Of a stretch of DNA of 64,000 nucleotides, positions 36,006-44,618 are shown piece by piece. The translations under genes were made by a program, and so were the position numbers. The DNA is taken from the NCBI GenBank assembly GCA_964409865.1, contig CAYPGE010000003.1, positions 1 through 64,000 of the forward strand, read 5' to 3'. Origin of the DNA: Anammoximicrobium sp964409865 (GTDB taxonomy: Bacteria; Planctomycetota; Planctomycetia; Pirellulales; Pirellulaceae). Position 1 is the stretch's first letter, and every line of letters begins with the position of its first letter. The notes beneath the pieces were generated by a model, which worked only from the letters and a program-made list of their open reading frames with translations, was not told the origin of the DNA and ran no database searches.

Positions 36006-39000
36006 CTAGTTGGTACTCCAGTCGCCGAGCAATTCCAGTTCGAAATAGAGCGGCGTCGTCATACCGGCTTCGTCTGCGCCGCCTCGCGTCGAGATGGCGC
36101 GCACGTGCTCGAAGGCCAAGTGTTCCAGTTCCTGATCGCTCAAGTCGATCGTTGCGGTTCCGTCCGTGGCCGTCAGCACGTCTTTGGCGGTCGAATCACG
36201 AAGGATGGCCAAGTCACGGCCAGCTGAATCACCGGCGTTGGCCGTCACTCGCTCGAAGCTGATCGCCTCGATCGCCCAGTCCCAGTCACATGCCACGGTG
36301 CCGTCAGACGCCGCCTGGCAGGCTTCGTTGCGATAGACGAAATAGCCAGGTTGGAAGTAGGCCGATTCGTCCGCATCCGATCCCGTCACCGTGATCGTGT
36401 CCTCGCCATCCAGCCCGTTCAGCGACACAATCTGTACGTCCGCAAAGGGGAACGTTTGCGGAGGATCGCTGTTGACGGTCACGCTTATCGCCGTTGGCCC
36501 GACCGTCACACGAAACGTATCGTGCTCTTTCGTCCCCTTGACCTCTGCCGACTTGACGTGGCGAGGATCGTAGACCGTTGCTTGCCGCACATTGGACGAG
36601 CCAAGGACCATCGACTTGTTGACACAGGATGCTTTCAAGCCGAGTTCGCCGAAGTTGTAGTCGATACCGTGTTCGCCGGCATCGATCGTAATCCCCGTGA
36701 ACCGGTCGTTGCCGGCGGTGCCTCGCGACTCGCCGCCGGGCAGAATGATTCCCAGGGTTTCCGTGCCGTCGATGAAACAGGCCGGCTGCGTCACCTGAGC
36801 GATGTCGTACATGCCCGGTTCCAGGTCCTCGAAGTGGTACCAGCCGTCAGGCCCGGTCCAGTCGGTCTTCACCACTTGACCGTCCCGCAACAGGGCGATT
36901 TCGACTTTCGGCACTCCCAGTTCAATCGGCGCACCTTGCTCGTCCAGATCGCGCTGAGCGTCTTTGTCCACATCAGCGTAAACGAAGCCGGAAAGGCTGC
37001 CGATGGCGATGCACGGGTTGTTCCCGAAGTCATTTTCGTCGTCCACCTCTCCGGAGACCAAGGTCACCGCGTACCCATTTTCGGCGTGTCCTTTGACGCC
37101 CCCATCCACGTCCGTGGTCGGCTGCGACTGGCACCAGTCGGAACGAGATTCCTCGACGATGATATACTTCCCAGGGTCGAGACTAAAACTGTACTGGCCA
37201 TCATCGCCCGTCGTCTGACTGGGCGGGTCTGCCGGTTCATCGCTAGCATCCAACAGGCTGTTCTGGTTTGTGTCCTTGTATGCATAAACGATCCAGCCCG
37301 ACAGCGGTTTGTCCGCGCCCGGCTCATAGACCCGACTGAAGTTCACGTCTTGGTATTTCACGCCCTCCTTCATCGCTTTTTGGTAGTTGCCGAAGTCGTT
37401 GTCGTCGTCCACCTGCCCAGAGGTCAACGTAACCGCATAGCCGCAGTCCGCGTAGCCCAGAGTGCCCCCATCCACTTCAGTGTTTGGCCATGACTGGTAC
37501 CAGTCCGCATAGGATGCTTCAACGACGATGTACTTTCCGGGGTCGAGAAAGAAGCTGTACAAACCTCCGTCCGCCGAATGCCTGCAGTCGACCAGTTGAT
37601 CGCCCGGGTCGAGTTCTTCGGGCACGTTTCCCGTGTCCGCGTAGACGCAGATCCACCAGTCGGACAGGGGCGGCTCTTCGCCTTTTTGCCAAATCCCGTC
37701 AGCATTCAAGTCGTGCCACTTATACCCGCTCTTGAGAGCTTTCTGGTAGTTGCCGAAGTCGTTGCCCACGCGCTGCTCACCCGAACTCAGCGCGATCGCG
37801 TATCCCCACTTTCCGTAGCCGCCGAGACCGTTCGGGTTGACCTCCGCAGCGTCGGCGTCGGGACTCTCAAACCAGCCATTTTGCGCCGTCTCCACGACAA
37901 TGTATTTGCCCGGATCAAGCGTCAGGCTGTACAGGCCGCCGTTTGCGGTCAAGACACTGTCCGCCGCGCCGGCGTCGATCTCCGATTGCTGCAGCACATC
38001 GTCCGCGTTGGCGTCCGCGAACGCCGTGATCCGCCAGTTGTCTCGCCCCGGATCCATGCCCCCCTCGTCGTCGCCGTCGGCGTTCAGGTCTTCGTACTTG
38101 CGACCCTTCGCGGTCGCCTGCCTGTAGTTGCCGAAGTCGTTCCCCGTGACCGCCGCACGTGAACTCAGCGCGATCGCGTATCCCCACTTCCCGAAGTCGC
38201 CGAGACCGTTCGGGTTGACCTCCGTAGCGTCGGCGTCGGGACTCTCAAACCAGCTGCTTTGCAGTGTCTCCACGACAACGTATTTGCCCGGATCGAGCGT
38301 CAGGCTGTATAGGCCGCCGTTTGCGGTCAAGACACTGTTTGCCGCGCCGGCGTCGATCTCCGACTGCTGCAGCACACCGTCCGCGTTGGCGTCCGCGAAC
38401 GCCGTGATCCGCCAGTTGTCCCGCCCCGGATCAACGCCGCTCTCGTCGTCGCCGTCGGCGTTCAGGTCTTCGTACTTCCTGCCCGCCGTCGTCGTCGTCG
38501 GCAGGGGACCGTTGCCAAAATTGAGGTTGCGCAAGTGGGTATTGGGGTCACAGGGAAAAACCGTTTCGGCGTAGCCATACTTGCCAAGCTCGTCGCTGTC
38601 AAAGTCTAGGACCTCCGTCAGGGGTTCTGTCTGGGGACGGTCCTTTTCCTGCAATACTTCGACGATGATGTAGCTTTGGGACGTCCCGGCGGGACACGAT
38701 CCTTCGGGGCTGGGTTCGCCGGTATCAAGCAGCAGTTCATAACCCCCATCCGACAATCTTGTCACCGCGGTGGTAACGGCTCCTGCTTCGTATTCGTTCT
38801 GCTGAAGCTTGCGGTCACCGTCCTGGTCCAGGTAGGCGCGAATTTCCCAGGTCAAGGGCGGCTCGCCTTCGTCACGTCGTCCATTGCCATTCAAGTCCTC
38901 GTACTTCATTCCACTTGCTACGGCCTGCACCCGCACGTGCCGAGTGACGGTGTTGATCGCGTTTTCGTCGGCGTCGGCGAGGGCATCCAAGGGCGCCGCG

Positions 39001-39656
39001 TCGGCAAAGGACATCGAGCCCGCCAGCCGCATCTTGAACGGCATGGCCCAGCCCGCGCCGACGGCCTCGAAGTGAATCAGGCTGAATTCGTTGTAAGGAG
39101 GCTCACCAGGTTGCGTCGGCGCGGGATGGGCACCGATGGCTTGTCCTACGCCGAACGCCGGAAGGCTGGCGCCTCGCAGGCCGAGAATCTTCCCGGCAGA
39201 TGAATCGAAGGCGTCGCCGACATCGAATTCGTTGACAAACCGTTGCAGCCGAAAATTGGGGGTGATCACGGCGTTGGGGATCGGTACCTCCGGCGTGGGC
39301 AAGGGGATCGAGTTAGGAAAGAGCGCTGGAGTGAGGTCTTCCGAGCGGTAGTTGATGATGTCCTTCCGCCACTGCAGATCCAAGGGAAGTGCAATGACGC
39401 CGGCCGAAGTATTCGAAGACCTTTCGTCATCGGCGGTCACGCTAACAAAGAACGTGTCGCCCACCCGGACGTACTCGATCGGATCGCCTCTCGAGCCGCT
39501 GTCATCGGCATACAACTGGAGATCCAGGTCCAACGTCGCCAGGAGGCGGCGATCCTCGAGCGGCTCGATCGCCGGCCGCCGGCGCAACAGGTGGGCGGGC
39601 CGCACGCGGCCCGCGGGACGACGGATGCCCGATACGGAGTGACGAAGCCAACGCAT
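36006..39656 (-). CDS. SdrD-repeat exported protein with cohesin-like N-terminus
   Basis: A 1216-aa protein. Motif EPLEDRRLLA lies near residue 31. Residues 42-240 are cohesin-like (YVRVGDTFFVSVTADDE, ALPLDLQWRKDIINY, LIHFEAVGAGWAMPFKM). Six SdrD-like domains follow (about 248-1005), opening GMKYEDLNGNG, GRKYEDLNADGDD (twice), GYKWHDLNADG, GVKYQDVN and GSLSGFVYADVDKD. The last one closes like the SdrD-like domain of the Calx-beta giant (FIDGTETL here, WIDGQEML there). The C-terminal 210 residues hold KGTKEHDTFRVTVG, a segment seen near the ends of planctomycete giants. There is no dockerin. AGAGGG lies 9 bp before the ATG. Two internal domains are near-identical at DNA level. Probably a surface protein of the same assembly as its neighbours. 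Confidence 0.87.
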   Translation of the reverse strand: MRWLRHSVSGIRRPAGRVRPAHLLRRRPAIEPLEDRRLLATLDLDLQLYADDSGSRGDPIEYVRVGDTFFVSVTADDERSSNTSAGVIALPLDLQWRKDIINYRSEDLTPALFPNSIPLPTPEVPIPNAVITPNFRLQRFVNEFDVGDAFDSSAGKILGLRGASLPAFGVGQAIGAHPAPTQPGEPPYNEFSLIHFEAVGAGWAMPFKMRLAGSMSFADAAPLDALADADENAINTVTRHVRVQAVASGMKYEDLNGNGRRDEGEPPLTWEIRAYLDQDGDRKLQQNEYEAGAVTTAVTRLSDGGYELLLDTGEPSPEGSCPAGTSQSYIIVEVLQEKDRPQTEPLTEVLDFDSDELGKYGYAETVFPCDPNTHLRNLNFGNGPLPTTTTAGRKYEDLNADGDDESGVDPGRDNWRITAFADANADGVLQQSEIDAGAANSVLTANGGLYSLTLDPGKYVVVETLQSSWFESPDADATEVNPNGLGDFGKWGYAIALSSRAAVTGNDFGNYRQATAKGRKYEDLNADGDDEGGMDPGRDNWRITAFADANADDVLQQSEIDAGAADSVLTANGGLYSLTLDPGKYIVVETAQNGWFESPDADAAEVNPNGLGGYGKWGYAIALSSGEQRVGNDFGNYQKALKSGYKWHDLNADGIWQKGEEPPLSDWWICVYADTGNVPEELDPGDQLVDCRHSADGGLYSFFLDPGKYIVVEASYADWYQSWPNTEVDGGTLGYADCGYAVTLTSGQVDDDNDFGNYQKAMKEGVKYQDVNFSRVYEPGADKPLSGWIVYAYKDTNQNSLLDASDEPADPPSQTTGDDGQYSFSLDPGKYIIVEESRSDWCQSQPTTDVDGGVKGHAENGYAVTLVSGEVDDENDFGNNPCIAIGSLSGFVYADVDKDAQRDLDEQGAPIELGVPKVEIALLRDGQVVKTDWTGPDGWYHFEDLEPGMYDIAQVTQPACFIDGTETLGIILPGGESRGTAGNDRFTGITIDAGEHGIDYNFGELGLKASCVNKSMVLGSSNVRQATVYDPRHVKSAEVKGTKEHDTFRVTVGPTAISVTVNSDPPQTFPFADVQIVSLNGLDGEDTITVTGSDADESAYFQPGYFVYRNEACQAASDGTVACDWDWAIEAISFERVTANAGDSAGRDLAILRDSTAKDVLTATDGTATIDLSDQELEHLAFEHVRAISTRGGADEAGMTTPLYFELELLGDWSTN
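37742..38476 (-). repeat. 378-bp near-identical tandem duplication
   Basis: Two consecutive SdrD-like units (37742-38098 and 38120-38476) match almost base for base over most of their length. The shared block TATCCCCACT falls at 37801 and 38179, exactly 378 bp (126 codons) apart. Differences are scattered substitutions, for example a Val/Ile swap and the Glu-Ser/Glu-Gly change after NADGDD. Confidence 0.9.
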
Positions 39657-39936
39657 GGTTGCAGACCCTCTGGAGTGATTTCCGGCTTCTCTTCCGGTGA
39701 GCGCATCGACACGTCCTTTCCCCCACTAGACTAATCTCACCAGTCCCCGTTTTCCAACAAAAAATGCAGGGCAAATCAGGTCTGAAAGCCGTGCTGCCGA
39801 AGAGGATGCCCGCCGTCGGTTGCAGCGCGCCGGCATTCGGATAGAATGATGGGACGAGTGGCGCGCACGGTTCGCGGATCGACGTGACCGGTCCGGCGGC
39901 CGGGCCATATTCTCAACCCCGGCGAGGGAGGGTCTC

Positions 39937-41403
39937 ATGTCCAAGGCGACGCATCAGATCTTCAAGCGGATTGTGCTCCACAACAAGCTGCTGACCGAGC
40001 CGGAGGTGGACGCACTGCTGGCCGAGATCGATGATCCGGAACACGCCATCCAGCGTCTGGTCGAGCGCCACACGCTGAGCGCCAAGGCGGCAGAGCAGTT
40101 CCTGTCGGTTTACAAGAAGCAGGTCGACAAGCTGTTCTTGGAGGAATTGGGGGCGCTGGACGAGCTGGCGCCGAAGCCCGCAGCGGCCACGCCGGGATCC
40201 GCACCTGCCTCGGAGCCAAAGAAGGAAGCGAAGAAGGAGCCGAAGAAAGAACCGCCACCCCAGGTGGAGTTCGAAGCGGAAGCGGAGGCCAAGGCGACAG
40301 CCGAAGCCCCGGCGGAAACCAGGCCGTTGCCCAAACCCGGCCCCGAACTCGTCCTCCAACTACTGCGGGAAGCCCGCGAACTGGGCGCCTCGGACTTGCA
40401 CATCAAGGCCGGCATGCGCCCCACGGTCCGCGTCCACGGCGGTCTCCAGGAACTGCCACATCCCGAAGTGGCCCTGGCCGCTTGTGAGAAATCGTTGCTG
40501 CCGCTGCTCGACGACCAGCAGCGGGCGCAGTTCGACAAGAATCACGACTTGGATTTCTGCTACGACGGCGGACCCGGCATGGGACGCTTCCGCACCAACT
40601 ACCTCCGCGAGCACCGCGGCGTCGACGCCATCTTCCGCCTGATTCCAGATCATGTGCCCAGCTTTGAAGAACTGCAGCTGCCCCCGCAGGTCAAACGCTT
40701 TACGGAATATCGCGTCGGCATCGTACTGGTGACCGGTCCCAAGGGCAGCGGCAAGACGACCACGCTGGCCGCCATGGTCGATATGATCAATTCCTCGCGC
40801 GCCGAGCACATCATTACGGTTGAGGACCCCATCGAGTTCGTCCAGCCGTGCAAGAAGGGGCACGTTAACCAGCGGCAGGTCGGCATCCACACGAAATCGT
40901 TCAGCAATGCACTGCGTTCGGCGTTGCGCGAAGCGCCGGACGTGATCATGGTCGGCGAGATGCGCGACTTGGAGACCACCTCGTTGGCCATCACCGCCGC
41001 CGAGACCGGACACCTGGTGCTGGCGACGTTGCACACGCCGGACGCCGTCCGCACGATCGGCCGCGTGCTGGACGTGTTCCCGCCCAAGGAACAGCCGCAG
41101 ATCCGCGCCATGCTCTCCGAATCGCTCCGCGGCATCGTCTCGCAACTGCTGCTGCCCGGCGCCGACGGCCATTCGATGGTGCTGGCCACCGAGATCCTGG
41201 TCAACACCCAAGCCATCGGCCACCTGATCCGCGAAGAGAAAGTCCATCAAATCCGCGGCTTGATGCAAACCGGCAAGCAGTACGGCATGGTCTTGATGGA
41301 GGAATCGCTGATCCGCCTGGCCAAGGAAGGCAAGATCACCAAGGAGACCGCACTGGCCTGGGCCGAGGATGTCAAGATGGTTCAGCGCGGACTGCTGGAG
41401 TGA
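39937..41403 (+). CDS. PilT-like type IV pilus ATPase
   Basis: A 488-aa protein; ATG preceded by GGGAGGGTCTC. Residues 1-60 are helical (FKRIVLHNKLLTEPEVDALLAEI), followed by an Ala/Lys/Pro/Glu-rich linker (65-130) and a PilT/GspE-type motor. Visible motifs are Walker A GPKGSGKTT (about 268), Asp box VEDPIEF (about 295), Walker B-like DVIMVGEMRD (about 335) and His box TGHLVLATLHT (about 355). The core (130-488) matches PilT in length; the N-terminal extension of about 130 aa is not in classical PilT. PilT powers retraction of type IV pili. No pilin or other pil gene is nearby, so assignment to PilT rather than PilU rests on overall resemblance. Confidence 0.88.
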   Translation: MSKATHQIFKRIVLHNKLLTEPEVDALLAEIDDPEHAIQRLVERHTLSAKAAEQFLSVYKKQVDKLFLEELGALDELAPKPAAATPGSAPASEPKKEAKKEPKKEPPPQVEFEAEAEAKATAEAPAETRPLPKPGPELVLQLLREARELGASDLHIKAGMRPTVRVHGGLQELPHPEVALAACEKSLLPLLDDQQRAQFDKNHDLDFCYDGGPGMGRFRTNYLREHRGVDAIFRLIPDHVPSFEELQLPPQVKRFTEYRVGIVLVTGPKGSGKTTTLAAMVDMINSSRAEHIITVEDPIEFVQPCKKGHVNQRQVGIHTKSFSNALRSALREAPDVIMVGEMRDLETTSLAITAAETGHLVLATLHTPDAVRTIGRVLDVFPPKEQPQIRAMLSESLRGIVSQLLLPGADGHSMVLATEILVNTQAIGHLIREEKVHQIRGLMQTGKQYGMVLMEESLIRLAKEGKITKETALAWAEDVKMVQRGLLE

Positions 41404-41404
41404 A

Positions 41405-42466
41405 ATGAGCGGCTTCTTTGGACATGCGGTGTATGCGGCGCTGGCGGCGAACGAAGCCGAGCGGCGCAAGTTGGACTTCGCGCCGGTGATGCGGCGGCAT
41501 TGGGCCAACTTCCTGGCCGGCTCCTACCTGGGCTGCGACATCCAGACCATGCCGGAGGCGGTTTGTGTTGACACGGGACGCGAGGTCGGCTATGGCACGG
41601 CGCCCTTGGAGCGCAGCCCGATCACCGGCGGCCCCGTGCGGCCGTACCAGTTCCGTTTCCGGGACCAGGCGTATCGGCCACGTCAAATTCACGAGGTATT
41701 CTATGGCCGCAGCCACCTTGTCTTCGGCTGGAGCGCCGCCGAGCGGCGGTGGACGCTGCCCTGGGATCATCTGCCCGAGTACTGCGCGCTGGTCGTCCAA
41801 GACGCCACGGAGCTGTTTGGTCCCGGCCAACGGCCGCTGGCCTACGCGCTGGGCTGGATAGCGCACGTCGTCGGTGACGCGCTGATCAAGTCCGTCCATC
41901 CCGGCGTGGAACTCCATCTGCTCGACGGCAAGTACACCCCGAAGAACCGCCCGATTCAAGACTTGGTCGCCTTCCACACAATCGGCCGCAAGGAATTGGG
42001 GCTCGATTGGTCAGCGCTGATCGACGCCATTGCCGACACGCCGGTCGAACCGGTTCAGTCGCACTACATGCGCGTCGCCCCGCCTCGCGGCAATCTGGCC
42101 GCAGTCTACTCCGACGCATGGCTTCCGCAACAGCAGGACTTGCTGCAGGCGGTGATGGCCGAAAACCGCCGCTACTTCCGCATCTGGACCCGCCTCGAGT
42201 ACGACCTGCTGCAACTGCGCCAGACGTCCGCCGGTTGGGAATGCCACGAGGATCTGTCTCGCCTCACCGGCGGCTTGTCCTGCGCCGACATGATGCAAGC
42301 CGCCGAGCAAGCCGGTCTGCGGACGGCGATCGGACAAATCGCCAAGAGGATCGTCGACATCTGGGACGAGGTTGCTCGGCTGAATTCCTGGCACGTGAAA
42401 GCCGCTGGCGATGGAGACTGGCCGAAGGGTGCAGGCAATTCCGCTCTGTACAGACTGAGGAACTGA
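41405..42466 (+). CDS. Zinc-dependent phospholipase C-like protein
   Basis: A 353-aa protein starting at ATG 41405, 1 bp after the PilT-like stop, so the two are probably coupled. An open frame from 41369 would overlap pilT and is not preferred. The sequence has the pattern of the zinc-dependent phospholipase C/P1-nuclease-like fold: MRRHWANFLAGSYLGCD near the start, HEVFYGRSHLVFGW, then the helical motif LGWIAHVVGDALIKSVHPG with His/Asp residues suited to metal binding, and DLVAFHTIGRKELG. There is no signal peptide, so it would be cytoplasmic. Substrate is unknown and the family call is moderate. The link to pilus retraction is only positional. Confidence 0.6.
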   Translation: MSGFFGHAVYAALAANEAERRKLDFAPVMRRHWANFLAGSYLGCDIQTMPEAVCVDTGREVGYGTAPLERSPITGGPVRPYQFRFRDQAYRPRQIHEVFYGRSHLVFGWSAAERRWTLPWDHLPEYCALVVQDATELFGPGQRPLAYALGWIAHVVGDALIKSVHPGVELHLLDGKYTPKNRPIQDLVAFHTIGRKELGLDWSALIDAIADTPVEPVQSHYMRVAPPRGNLAAVYSDAWLPQQQDLLQAVMAENRRYFRIWTRLEYDLLQLRQTSAGWECHEDLSRLTGGLSCADMMQAAEQAGLRTAIGQIAKRIVDIWDEVARLNSWHVKAAGDGDWPKGAGNSALYRLRN

Positions 42467-42533
42467 GGTAAGATGGTCCGGGACGCCGCCAGAGACACGT
42501 TCTTCGAGAAACAGCACAGGAGGGGTGACGAGC

Positions 42534-43529
42534 ATGACCAGAACACCATCGGAAATGCTGGGTCCGCCAGCGGGCTTGCCGCAACTGGTGGCGGGGGGCC
42601 TGGTGGTCCTGCTGATCGGCTATGCCGTGATGACTTCGCTGTACACTGTGTCGGCCGAATCGCAGGCGGTGGTGCTGCGCTTCGGCAAGATCATCAAGAC
42701 GGTGGACCCTGGGCTGCACTGGAAGCTGCCGTTGGGGATCGACCGGCAGTATCCGGTGCAGGTGCGGCGGCAACTGAAGCAGGAGTTCGGCTTTGGCAGC
42801 GCCGGGGCGACCAACCCCTGGCAAGCGACCGAGGCCGACGAGCAGGAAGCGGAGCGGAACATCGTGACGGGGGACTTGAATGCCGCGTTGGTCGAGTGGG
42901 TGGTCCAGTACCGGATCGATGATCCGGAGCAATACCTGTTTGCCGTGAGAAATCCGGATGCCACGCTGCGGCACCTGAGCGAGAGCGTGATGCGCGAGAT
43001 GGTGGGCGACCGGACCGTCGACGAAGTCATCACGATCGGGCGGCAGGAAATCGAGGCCCAGGCGGTCGTCAAGCTGCAGGAGGTGACGCGGAGCTACGGC
43101 ATGGGACTCAAGATCGATCAGGTGCAACTCAAAAACGTGAACCCGCCGCAGAAGGTGCAGGCCAGCTTCAACGAGGTGAACCAGGCGCAGCAAGAGAAGG
43201 AGAGCGCCATCAACGTCGCCACCGGCGAATACAACAAAGTCGTGCCGCGGGCCGAGGGGGAGGCGGATCAGAAGATCAGCGCCGCGCAGGGTTACGCGAT
43301 CAAACGGACCAATGAGGCGGAGGGGGACGTGGCGGCGTTCGAGGCGCTGCTGGCGGAGTACCTCAAAGCACCGGAGGTGACCCGGCGGCGAATCTACCTC
43401 GAAACCATGGCGGAGATCCTGCCCAACCTCGGCAAAACGGTGATTCTGGACGAGAGTGCCAAGGGCCTGCTCCCGCTGTTGAACCTGGGGGACGCGACGT
43501 CCCCGATCGGAAGAGAGGACACGCGATGA
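42534..43529 (+). CDS. hflK: HflK, SPFH-domain membrane protease regulator
   Basis: A 331-aa protein; ATG at 42534 lies 10 bp after GGAGG (an in-frame GTG at 42525 is too close). One N-terminal membrane helix (LVAGGLVVLLIGYAVMTSLY) is followed by the SPFH/band-7 domain (TVSAESQAVVLRFGKIIKTVDPGLHWKLP) and a long Glu/Ala/Gln-rich coiled coil (NPPQKVQASFNEVNQAQQEK). In the known system HflK and HflC form a membrane cage around FtsH and modulate proteolysis. The gene overlaps hflC by 4 bp (ATGA), as expected for a two-subunit complex. The long loop after the first strand (KQEFGFGSAGATNPW) is typical of HflK rather than HflC. Confidence 0.9.
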   Translation: MTRTPSEMLGPPAGLPQLVAGGLVVLLIGYAVMTSLYTVSAESQAVVLRFGKIIKTVDPGLHWKLPLGIDRQYPVQVRRQLKQEFGFGSAGATNPWQATEADEQEAERNIVTGDLNAALVEWVVQYRIDDPEQYLFAVRNPDATLRHLSESVMREMVGDRTVDEVITIGRQEIEAQAVVKLQEVTRSYGMGLKIDQVQLKNVNPPQKVQASFNEVNQAQQEKESAINVATGEYNKVVPRAEGEADQKISAAQGYAIKRTNEAEGDVAAFEALLAEYLKAPEVTRRRIYLETMAEILPNLGKTVILDESAKGLLPLLNLGDATSPIGREDTR

Positions 43530-44569
43530 ATGCGAGATTTTCACTTTCGGCCGCGCTGCTCCTGGCCGTCGCGGTCATCGCCGCCGCAGTCCTGTGGGCC
43601 GGCGTCTATACGATCGATCCCACCGAGCAAGTCATCATCACCCAGTTCGGTGAGCCGCAGGGGGAACCCATCGAGCAAGCCGGGCTGCACTTCAAGGTCC
43701 CCTTCATCCAGCAGGTGAACCGCATTCCGAAGCTCATCCTGCCGTGGGACGGGCAGACGAACGAAATGCCCACCAAGGACAAGCTCTACATCCGGGTGGA
43801 CACCTTCGGGCGGTGGCGCGTCACCGATCCCCTCGAGTACTTCCGCCGCATGCGGGACGAGCGCAGCGCGCTGTCGCGACTTGAAGACATCCTGGGCAGC
43901 GAGACCCGGAACGCGGTGGCCAAGCACGACCTGATCGAAATCGTCCGCACCGACCGCGAGCGGCAGCCGTTGACCGACGGGACGCTGGAGGATACGGCCG
44001 AAGCCGTGTCGGAGCGGATCGGCGTGCTGATGCCGATCCGCAAGGGGCGGAGTGCGATCGAGGCGGAAATCCAGAAAGCGGCCAAGGCCAAGCTGGCCGA
44101 GTTCGGTATCGAGTTGCTCGACCTGCGTTTCAAACGCATCAACTACAATCCCAGCGTCGTGGAAAAGATCTACGAGCGGATGGTCTCGGAACGCCAGCAA
44201 ATCGCCGCGAAGTTCCGTGCCGAAGGCGAGGGAGAGGCGGCCCGCATCCTGGGAAACAAGGAACGCGATCTCGACAAGATCGAGTCGGAAGCCTACCGGG
44301 AAGTGCAAACGATCCGCGGGGCGGCCGACGCCAAGGCAACCGAAATCTACGCCCGTGCCTACAACCAGACGCCCGAAGCGGCGGAACTGTACGAGTTCGT
44401 CAAGTCGATGGAGACTTTCAAAACCGTGATCGGCCGGGACGCCACCCTGGTCCTCTCGACCGACAGCGATCTGTTCCGCTTTTTGAAGCGAGCCGGCAGC
44501 AACCGTGCTGACCCCGGCGTGTCCCCGCCGCCGTCCGGCCCGCAGGCGGGCCCGGTTACGGAAAGATAG
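43526..44569 (+). CDS. hflC: HflC, SPFH-domain membrane protease regulator
   Basis: A 347-aa protein starting inside the hflK stop (ATGA). An N-terminal membrane helix (LSAALLLAVAVIAAAVLWAG) leads into the band-7 domain (YTIDPTEQVIITQFGEPQGEPIEQAGLHFKVPF). Further features are the HflC-type DKLYIRVDTFGRWRV, the region ERISVRx-like KGRSAIEAEIQ, and a coiled coil ending AYNQTPEAAELYEFVKSMETFKTVIG, which is a strong HflC signature. It is followed by a Pro-rich tail. It is expected to partner HflK and FtsH at the membrane. The gene is convergent with the TPR gene, with 49 bp between stops and no clear terminator. Confidence 0.9.
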   Translation: MNARFSLSAALLLAVAVIAAAVLWAGVYTIDPTEQVIITQFGEPQGEPIEQAGLHFKVPFIQQVNRIPKLILPWDGQTNEMPTKDKLYIRVDTFGRWRVTDPLEYFRRMRDERSALSRLEDILGSETRNAVAKHDLIEIVRTDRERQPLTDGTLEDTAEAVSERIGVLMPIRKGRSAIEAEIQKAAKAKLAEFGIELLDLRFKRINYNPSVVEKIYERMVSERQQIAAKFRAEGEGEAARILGNKERDLDKIESEAYREVQTIRGAADAKATEIYARAYNQTPEAAELYEFVKSMETFKTVIGRDATLVLSTDSDLFRFLKRAGSNRADPGVSPPPSGPQAGPVTER

Positions 44570-44618
44570 GTTCCAGCAGGAGTGAAACGGTCTGCGTCCC
44601 CCAACGCAAGCCCGGTCA

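Noticed and set aside
39937..41403. GspE/PilB assignment for the pilus ATPase
   Set aside because: The core length and the C-terminal sequence match the PilT type better; the N-terminal extension alone does not make it PilB.
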